From assembly GCA_025656435.1 (NCBI GenBank), contig JAHXHT010000055.1, forward strand, positions 1 through 11,703: a stretch of 11,703 bases of DNA. The letters run 5' to 3'. Positions within the stretch are counted from its first letter, which is position 1. Each line of letters opens with the position of its first letter. Of the stretch, positions 6,273-11,703 are shown in pieces. Under the pieces are notes generated by a model. It ran no database searches. It was not told where the DNA came from and was given only the letters and a program-made list of their open reading frames with translations. The position numbers and the translations under genes are program-made. The DNA is from Candidatus Thiodiazotropha sp. (ex Gloverina cf. vestifex). Its GTDB lineage: Bacteria; Pseudomonadota; Gammaproteobacteria; Chromatiales; Chromatiaceae.

Positions 6273-8867
6273 TCACGCAGCGGTCACACTTTGACGCTTG
6301 CTAAAAACCAACCCATCGCCCGAGGCATCCACCTGAATAATATCTCCAGATGCGAAGCGTCCCGAGAGAATTTCCTGCGCCAGCGGATTCTCCAACTGCT
6401 GGCGAATCGCCCTTTTCAGTGGGCGTGCGCCATAGACCGGATCGAAACCGGCCAGGCCTAGACGATCCAAAGCAGCATCGGTCACTTCCAGTCCCATCTC
6501 ATGATCGGCCAGGCGTTGGCGCAGGTAACCGATCTGAATACTGGCAATGGCGCGGATCTGCTCACTTGCCAATGGATGGAAGATAACAATTTCATCGAGA
6601 CGATTAATAAACTCAGGGCGGAAATTCTGTCTGACCGTCTCCATGACGGCAGACTTCATCTCTTCATACCGGTCCTCTCCAGCCAGTTCCTGAACAACCT
6701 GCGACCCCAGATTCGAGGTCATCACGATCACTGAATTGCGAAAATCCACTGTACGACCCTGCCCATCGGTCAGGCGACCATCATCGAGTACCTGCCGCAG
6801 CACATTAAAAACATCCGGGTGGGCCTTCTCCACCTCATCGAGCAGGATAACGGAATAGGGACGACGACGAACCGCCTCGGTGAGATAACCGCCCTCCTCG
6901 TAGCCTACATATCCAGGTGGTGCACCGATCAGCCGGGCGACCGAATGCTTCTCCATGAATTCAGACATATCGATGCGGATCATCACCTCTTCTGTGTCGA
7001 AGAGAAATGCAGCCAATGCCTTGCAGAGCTCGGTCTTACCTACACCGGTAGGACCGAGAAAGAGGAATGAGCCATTGGGCTGGTTGGGATCTGACAATCC
7101 TGCCCGAGAACGGCGTATGGCGTCGCTGACGGCACGCACACCCTCACTTTGGCCAACCACCCGTTGCGCCAACGCTTCTTCCATACGCAGCAGCTTGTCA
7201 CGTTCACCCTCGAGCATCTTGGAGACCGATATACCGGTCCATTTGGACACTACATCGGCGATCTCCTCCTCGGAGACTTTATTTCTCAGCAGCTTCATCT
7301 CCTGCATCTCAGCCTGGGTCGCCATATCGAGCTGTCTCTCCAGCTCGGGAATACGTCCGTACTGCAATTCCGACATCCGCCCCAAATCACCAGCCCGGTG
7401 GGCAGTCTCCAGCTCCAGACGCGCACGCTCCAGGGACTCCTTGATATGGGTCGTCCCCTGCAGCGCCGCCTTCTCCGATTTCCAGGTCTCTTCCAAATCT
7501 GAGAATTCCCGCTCCAGCCGCTCGATCTGCGATTCCAGATCAGAGAGGCGCTTCTTCGATGCCTGGTCGGTCTCCTTGTTCATCGCTTCACGTTCGATTT
7601 TCAACTGAATCAGGCGGCGTTCCAGTCGATCCATCTCTTCCGGCTTGGAATCGATCTCCATACGAATCTGGGAGGCCGCTTCATCCACCAGGTCGATTGC
7701 CTTGCCCGGCAGCTGCCGGTCGGTGATATAACGATGAGACAGAGTTGCCGCTGCAACAATGGCCGGGTCGGTCACATCCACCCCGTGATGCACCTCATAT
7801 CGCTCCTTCAATCCTCGCAGGATGGCGATGGTGTCTTCAACGTTAGGCTCTTTAACCAACACCTTCTGGAAGCGACGCTCCAGGGCGGCATCCTTCTCGA
7901 GGTATTTGCGATACTCATCCAGTGTAGTGGCACCCACACAGTGGAGCTCGCCTCGCGCCAAGGCGGGTTTCAGCATATTGCCCGCATCCATGGATCCTTC
8001 CGCCTTGCCGGCTCCGACCATGGTGTGTAGCTCGTCGATGAAGAGGATGACCTGCCCCTCCTGCTTGGCGAGATCATTGAGTACCGCCTTGAGACGCTCC
8101 TCGAACTCCCCACGGAATTTGGCGCCGGCTATCAACGCGCCCATATCCAGCGATAGTAACCGCTTACTTTTAAGCCCCTCCGGGACTTCACCGTTGATGA
8201 TACGTTGGGCGAGACCCTCCACAATGGCGGTCTTGCCCACGCCAGGTTCACCGATCAATACCGGATTGTTCTTGGTACGGCGCTGTAACACCTGTATCGT
8301 GCGGCGGATTTCGTCATCACGCCCGATAACAGGATCAAGCTTACCCCGCTCAGCGCGCTCGGTGAGATCGATAGTATATTTCTCGAGGGCCTGGCGCTGG
8401 TCCTCAGCATTGGGGTCATCCACCTTCTGTCCACCGCGCAGTTTCTCGATACTCTGCTCAAGTGCCTGCTTGGACTCACCGGATTTACGCAGCATTTCAC
8501 CCAACTCTCCTTTGTCCTCAACGGCAGCAAGCACGAAGAGTTCGCTGGAGATGTACTGGTCCTTACGTTGCTGCGCCAGTTTATCGGTCTGATTGAGCAG
8601 GCGCCCCAGATCGTTGGAGATATGCAGATCCCCCGCGGCGCCCTCCACGCTGGGCAGGCGATCCAGCGTCGCGCTGAGATCGGACCGCAATTGGTTCACG
8701 TTAACGTCGGACTGGGCCAAGAGATGACGCACACTGCCACCCTCCTGATCCAGCAGGGCGCTCAACAGGTGTGCTGGCTCAATGAACTGATGATCACGTC
8801 CCACCGCCAGGCTCTGGGCATCTGCCAGTGCCATCTGAAACTTACTGGTCAATTTATCCATACGCAT
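6273..8867 (-). CDS. clpB: ATP-dependent disaggregase chaperone ClpB
   Basis: Cytoplasmic hexameric AAA+ disaggregase that works with DnaK to rescue aggregated protein after heat stress. It is 864 residues long, close to E. coli ClpB (857). In order: Clp N-domain (1-145), NBD1 with Walker A GEPGVGKT (206-213), Walker B Glu279 and arginine fingers 331-332, the coiled-coil M-domain (about 405-525), NBD2 with Walker A GPTGVGKT (605-612), Walker B Glu678 and pore motif GYVG (652-655), and a C-terminal D2-small domain. The first pore loop has Phe251 (GAKFRG) where E. coli has Tyr, a conservative change. The start at 8867 is chosen because GGAG (8878-8875) lies 7 nt upstream and MRMDKLT matches family N-termini. 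A longer reading to 8927 would start inside the promoter. Confidence 0.97.
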   Translation of the reverse strand: MRMDKLTSKFQMALADAQSLAVGRDHQFIEPAHLLSALLDQEGGSVRHLLAQSDVNVNQLRSDLSATLDRLPSVEGAAGDLHISNDLGRLLNQTDKLAQQRKDQYISSELFVLAAVEDKGELGEMLRKSGESKQALEQSIEKLRGGQKVDDPNAEDQRQALEKYTIDLTERAERGKLDPVIGRDDEIRRTIQVLQRRTKNNPVLIGEPGVGKTAIVEGLAQRIINGEVPEGLKSKRLLSLDMGALIAGAKFRGEFEERLKAVLNDLAKQEGQVILFIDELHTMVGAGKAEGSMDAGNMLKPALARGELHCVGATTLDEYRKYLEKDAALERRFQKVLVKEPNVEDTIAILRGLKERYEVHHGVDVTDPAIVAAATLSHRYITDRQLPGKAIDLVDEAASQIRMEIDSKPEEMDRLERRLIQLKIEREAMNKETDQASKKRLSDLESQIERLEREFSDLEETWKSEKAALQGTTHIKESLERARLELETAHRAGDLGRMSELQYGRIPELERQLDMATQAEMQEMKLLRNKVSEEEIADVVSKWTGISVSKMLEGERDKLLRMEEALAQRVVGQSEGVRAVSDAIRRSRAGLSDPNQPNGSFLFLGPTGVGKTELCKALAAFLFDTEEVMIRIDMSEFMEKHSVARLIGAPPGYVGYEEGGYLTEAVRRRPYSVILLDEVEKAHPDVFNVLRQVLDDGRLTDGQGRTVDFRNSVIVMTSNLGSQVVQELAGEDRYEEMKSAVMETVRQNFRPEFINRLDEIVIFHPLASEQIRAIASIQIGYLRQRLADHEMGLEVTDAALDRLGLAGFDPVYGARPLKRAIRQQLENPLAQEILSGRFASGDIIQVDASGDGLVFSKRQSVTAA
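8421..8435 (-). promoter_or_regulatory. Probable internal start for short ClpB isoform
   Basis: Codon 149 of clpB is GTG (8423-8421) and is preceded at 6 nt by GGTGGA (8435-8430), a fair Shine-Dalgarno sequence. E. coli makes a shorter ClpB lacking the N-domain from a GTG at the same codon number. Here too it would start right after the N-domain, giving a protein of about 716 residues. Use of the site is inferred. Confidence 0.5.
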
Positions 8868-8899
8868 GGGTAGACTCCGAAACTCTTTGAATACCCCAC

Positions 8900-8928
8900 A
8901 AATGGGGGATAAATCACGTCTTTTCAAG
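8900..8928 (-). promoter_or_regulatory. Sigma-32 heat-shock promoter of clpB
   Basis: On the minus strand, CTTGAAA (8928-8922), a 14-bp spacer and CCCCATTT (8907-8900) match the RpoH consensus CTTGAAA-N(11-16)-CCCCATNT at every defined position. The transcript should begin near 8893, leaving a leader of about 25 nt before the ATG at 8867. This explains heat induction of clpB and rules out the longer N-terminus. Confidence 0.88.
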
Positions 8929-9032
8929 CAGTTTGGCAGAAAACTTTAAATCTTATCCGTCTCTGGCCGACAGACTATTCACCATAAATATTGTTCTGCC
9001 TGAAATTCCGGGAGAGATAGGCCTGCAAATAT

Positions 9033-10937
9033 ATGAAAGTCAATCTGACCACAGATGACAATCCGCTGGCATTTATTGGAGTCTTTTTACTCCTGATTGC
9101 GCTGCTGCTGACCATGATTACGGTGCAGCGGATTGAAAGCTTTCGCGCCTATCATTCGACTCTGGCCAATAATACCGTTGATATCGTTGCCCATGAAATC
9201 CTCCAATTGATGGATGAAAAGCGTCGTTTATTAAAGCTTTTTTCCAGTTACGAGGCGGAACATCTGGAACAACTGACCGTCTCACCGACAAACCCTGTCC
9301 TGGTTTGGGACCTGGAAGATAAAATCTTCAACTACTTCCCGGACTCCCTGGCATTCACGCTTGCCAATCCTATTGGTGAGTTATTAATCAACGACGATAG
9401 TGAACTGATTGAACAGCGAAGCCGACACGACATCTTCGACTTTGCCGCCGGGCTCGATCATCTGCCGCAGATACACTCCAATCCCGAGCAGTATTTTTAC
9501 GATATTATGGTGAGAACCGAGCGACCATCTGAACATGTCCTGTTCGTCGCATTTGACACGGGAAGCATTGTCGAACGTCTGAGAAATTCCAGGCAGCCGA
9601 GTCATCAGCTTCTCTTAATCAATACCGAGCAGGAGAATCTGATCGAGATCACTGAAAATGGCAGCCGCCAGGAAATTGGTGATGCCATGCCGATTGTGCT
9701 TACGCCTGAGATGCAGGGGCGAATTCTGGCCGACAGTCGCATTCCCAATACACATTGGCGGCTTGTGGACATTGCCGATGCAGATTTAATAGGAGACTAC
9801 AGTACCGATATCGCCAAACAGGCGATTTCTGTCTTTATTGTGTTTCTCATATCCAGCGTCATTATGACTTGGCTAACTTTCAGAAATAAACACCGACGTA
9901 AAATTGCAGAAGCCGAGCTGCTGGCAGCCAAAGGTCGTCTGGAATATGAGATTGAAGAGCGGACCCAGGAACTGAGAGAGAGTAAAGATCTGGCTGAGAT
10001 CACACTCTCTTCAATCAGTGATGGTGTGATCACGACCAATATCATGGGTGTGATCACCGCTCTGAACAAAACTGCCGAAGAGCTGACGGGGTGGCATCTA
10101 TCGCATACCGAAGGCTGCACCCTCAAAGACATTCTGCAGCTAAGCGAGATCTCAAGTGACACCCCCAAACAGCTACCTACAAACCGTTGCCTGAGTTCAG
10201 ATGAAATCCAGGACCTGAATGCAGATCCCCTGCAGCTTCGTTGCGCCGATCGAAATAATCGTGTGGTGCAGCTCTCAATTTCTGAAATCACTGGCTATGA
10301 TGACAGAGTGGTCGGTAACGTCCTTGTGGTACGTGACATCACAGACGCCCATCACCTCACTCACCGTATCTCCTGGCAGGCAACGCACGATGCCCTGACG
10401 GGGCTGATTAACCGGCTTGAGTTTGAAAACCGTCTCAAAGATGCCCTGGAAAGAAGCCGTTCAGACCTGGCAGATCATGTCCTGATGTATCTCGACCTGG
10501 ACCAGTTCAAGGTAGTCAATGACACCTGTGGTCACATCGCCGGTGATGAACTACTGAAACAGGTCTCGCACCTGCTGACAAAAACGGCCCGTCGCAATGA
10601 CACGGTTGCTCGCCTGGGAGGAGATGAGTTTGCCATACTCCTCGAGTACTGCCCCATAGATCGCGCACTCTCTCTGGCAGAGGATGTGCGCAACGCAATT
10701 CGTGATTTTCGATTCACCTGGGATGACAAACCCTTCGCCCTCGGAGTGAGCATTGGCGTTGTCTCTTTCAATGCCGGCTTCAATGGACTGACTCAAATAC
10801 TCAGTGCCGCAGACAGCGCTTCGGTGAGATGCAGTGGGTATCACGGATTCGTCAAGCACTGGACGCGGAGGAATTCACCCTCTATGGCCAACGCATCATC
10901 CCCCTCAATGATCATCTGGTGGAGAACGGCCACATAG
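9033..10937 (+). CDS. Sensor-PAS-GGDEF fragment (5' part of broken gene)
   Basis: The 634-codon ORF starts with a membrane helix (about 11-31), then a sensor region predicted to be periplasmic (about 33-262) that I do not recognise, a second helix (about 264-283), a short coiled coil (about 290-318), a PAS domain (about 320-440) and a GGDEF diguanylate cyclase domain (from 444). The active site RLGGDEF (527-533) and the upstream product-inhibition site RRND (520-523, RxxD) are intact, as is DLDQFKVVND (488-497). After residue 596 the sequence is out of frame and ends in about 38 unrelated residues, so the last helix of the GGDEF fold is missing and cyclase activity is doubtful. The ATG has a weak AGG 11 nt upstream. 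The gene is divergent from clpB. Confidence 0.75.
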   Translation: MKVNLTTDDNPLAFIGVFLLLIALLLTMITVQRIESFRAYHSTLANNTVDIVAHEILQLMDEKRRLLKLFSSYEAEHLEQLTVSPTNPVLVWDLEDKIFNYFPDSLAFTLANPIGELLINDDSELIEQRSRHDIFDFAAGLDHLPQIHSNPEQYFYDIMVRTERPSEHVLFVAFDTGSIVERLRNSRQPSHQLLLINTEQENLIEITENGSRQEIGDAMPIVLTPEMQGRILADSRIPNTHWRLVDIADADLIGDYSTDIAKQAISVFIVFLISSVIMTWLTFRNKHRRKIAEAELLAAKGRLEYEIEERTQELRESKDLAEITLSSISDGVITTNIMGVITALNKTAEELTGWHLSHTEGCTLKDILQLSEISSDTPKQLPTNRCLSSDEIQDLNADPLQLRCADRNNRVVQLSISEITGYDDRVVGNVLVVRDITDAHHLTHRISWQATHDALTGLINRLEFENRLKDALERSRSDLADHVLMYLDLDQFKVVNDTCGHIAGDELLKQVSHLLTKTARRNDTVARLGGDEFAILLEYCPIDRALSLAEDVRNAIRDFRFTWDDKPFALGVSIGVVSFNAGFNGLTQILSAADSASVRCSGYHGFVKHWTRRNSPSMANASSPSMIIWWRTAT

Positions 10938-11599
10938 AAATTCTGCTCAGACTAAAAGGCGGTGATGGAGAGCTGATCATGCCGGGCGCCTTCATACCTG
11001 CTGCAGAACGCTACGGCATGATGATCGATATTGATCGCATGGTAATCCAGAGCACCCTGGCCTGGCTGCAGGAGAGTCAATACACCGGGCTGGTCTCCAT
11101 CAATCTCTCTGCACAGTCGATGACAGACCCCAACTTTCTCGATGAAGTCTTCTCCATGCTCTGCAATACACTGACGCATCCAGGACAGCTACTGTTCGAA
11201 GTTACCGAAACAGCCGCCATCACCCATCTGCAAAAGGCGCAGACATTTATCGAACGGATTCGGGAACTGGGGTGCCGTTTCGCTCTCGATGATTTCGGTA
11301 ACGGCATGTCATCTTTCGGCTACCTCAAGCACCTACCCGTGGATCATTTGAAAATCGATGGCAGCTTTATCGAGGACATCGTCGAAGACCCAATTAACTA
11401 CGCGATGGTCAAAGCGATACAGGATGTCGCCACCGCCATGCAGATCAAGACAGTGGCTGAGTATGTGACGAACGATCAGATTTTAGATCATCTCAAAATG
11501 ATCGGTATCGACTACGGCCAGGGTCATGGCATAGAACATCCCAGACCCTTGTCCACCATTCACGCACACCTGCCACGTAAAGCCGTTGGTGGCCACTAA
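10829..11599 (+). CDS. EAL phosphodiesterase domain (3' part of broken gene)
   Basis: The 256-codon ORF holds a complete EAL domain, which hydrolyses cyclic-di-GMP to pGpG. The signature appears as EIL (Glu37), and the other expected metal- and substrate-binding residues are present: Asn92 (NLSAQ), Glu124 (FEVTE), Asp154-Asp155 (LDDFGNG), Lys175 (LKIDGSF), Glu211 (TVAEYV) and Gln231 (DYGQG). The ATG is internal to the ancestral protein and has no proper Shine-Dalgarno: GGTGAG sits directly against it. The upstream ORF overlaps it by 109 bases. Independent translation is therefore uncertain. If made, it would be a soluble EAL protein freed from the sensor and cyclase. Confidence 0.7.
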   Translation: MQWVSRIRQALDAEEFTLYGQRIIPLNDHLVENGHIEILLRLKGGDGELIMPGAFIPAAERYGMMIDIDRMVIQSTLAWLQESQYTGLVSINLSAQSMTDPNFLDEVFSMLCNTLTHPGQLLFEVTETAAITHLQKAQTFIERIRELGCRFALDDFGNGMSSFGYLKHLPVDHLKIDGSFIEDIVEDPINYAMVKAIQDVATAMQIKTVAEYVTNDQILDHLKMIGIDYGQGHGIEHPRPLSTIHAHLPRKAVGGH

Positions 11600-11615
11600 G
11601 ATCTGTTAGCAGATC
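11600..11615 (+). terminator. Small hairpin just after the EAL stop
   Basis: GATCTG (11600-11605) and CAGATC (11610-11615) form a perfect 6-bp stem with a TTAG loop, directly after the TAA. No T-tract follows, so it is a weak candidate for termination or 3'-end protection. Confidence 0.3.
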
Positions 11616-11703
11616 CTAGGGAAGCTCTGAACGAATCGTTTGTCAGCGAACGTTTCCTCTCGCTTGCTTCAAAACTGCCATGAGCGAAGAAAAACAGTGC
11701 ATT
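11616..11703. other. Non-coding right edge, possible repeat or mobile-element end
   Basis: No gene is recognisable after the EAL stop. GGGAAGCTCTGAACGAATCG, starting at 11619, has the look of an insertion-sequence or dispersed-repeat terminus, but no matching inverted end lies in the window and no transposase is visible. This is an impression, not an identification. Confidence 0.2.

Larger units (their letters stand above)
9033..11599 (+). pseudogene. Broken PAS-GGDEF-EAL cyclic-di-GMP gene
   Basis: The two ORFs at 9033-10937 and 10829-11599 together make one membrane-bound PAS-GGDEF-EAL protein. The GGDEF domain reads normally to ADSA (residues 593-596, about base 10820), and the second frame takes up the family sequence at GEMQWVSRI from about 10823. 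In intact relatives a stretch of roughly 26 residues, including the closing AKxxGRNR motif of GGDEF, lies between these points. Here only two bases do. The simplest reading is a deletion of about 75-80 bases that also shifts the frame by -1. No slippery heptamer is visible near the junction. Both flanking parts are well preserved, so the damage is recent, is tolerated as two polypeptides, or is an assembly fault. Confidence 0.7.

Noticed and set aside
6955..8592. Long plus-strand open frames opposite clpB
   Set aside because: They are antisense shadows of a fully conserved clpB, with serine/arginine-rich, low-complexity translations and no ribosome binding sites.
8868..8927. Twenty-residue N-terminal extension of ClpB
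   Set aside because: Its start codon overlaps the -35 box of the heat-shock promoter, while the start at 8867 has a proper Shine-Dalgarno and matches the family N-terminus.
10800..10937. Programmed -1 frameshift joining GGDEF and EAL
   Set aside because: No slippery heptamer or downstream structure is evident, and family-conserved residues are missing at the junction, which frameshifting would not restore.
1..11703. CRISPR array, tRNA or rRNA genes, defence or toxin-antitoxin system
   Set aside because: No regularly spaced direct repeats, no tRNA-like cloverleaf, no rRNA sequence and no matching protein motifs were seen.

Overview
The window looks like chromosome of a gammaproteobacterium of intermediate GC. 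The evidence is a pilin-pilB-pilC-pilD-coaE gene order, a ClpB that keeps E. coli residue numbering at every key site, and regulatory sites of the sigma-54 and sigma-32 types. It could be a sulfur-oxidising Chromatiales-like lineage, but I cannot fix the genus from the sequence.

Positions 1-452 hold no convincing gene. They form a layered control region for the first pilin gene: a 10-bp-phased cluster of GTCAC-type repeats (probable PilR enhancer), an exact IHF-consensus match, and a near-perfect -24/-12 sigma-54 promoter. Positions 453-5412 carry the type IV pilus core on the plus strand: a major-type pilin without cysteines (pilA), a strong hairpin, a second pilin with a C-terminal cysteine pair, then pilB (extension ATPase), pilC (inner-membrane platform) and pilD (prepilin peptidase/methylase). 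coaE (dephospho-CoA kinase) overlaps the pilD stop by one base and ends the operon at 6014. Pilins are inserted in the inner membrane, trimmed and methylated by PilD, and polymerised by PilB acting through PilC.

Positions 6015-6272 are a non-coding gap between convergent genes, with one imperfect inverted repeat. clpB fills 6273-8867 on the minus strand. Its start is fixed by a Shine-Dalgarno sequence, a full-consensus heat-shock promoter lies upstream, and codon 149 is a GTG in the right setting for the short ClpB isoform.

Divergent from clpB, 9033-11599 encodes a membrane-anchored PAS-GGDEF-EAL cyclic-di-GMP protein. It is broken at the GGDEF/EAL junction by what looks like a deletion of roughly 75-80 bases that changes frame, leaving two overlapping ORFs. 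The last ~90 bases resemble the edge of a repeat or mobile element but cannot be identified.

I see no new multi-gene system here. The points most worth a second look are the broken GGDEF-EAL gene, the complete sigma-54 control region, the hairpin between the two unlike pilins, and the conserved clpB dual-start and heat-shock signals.
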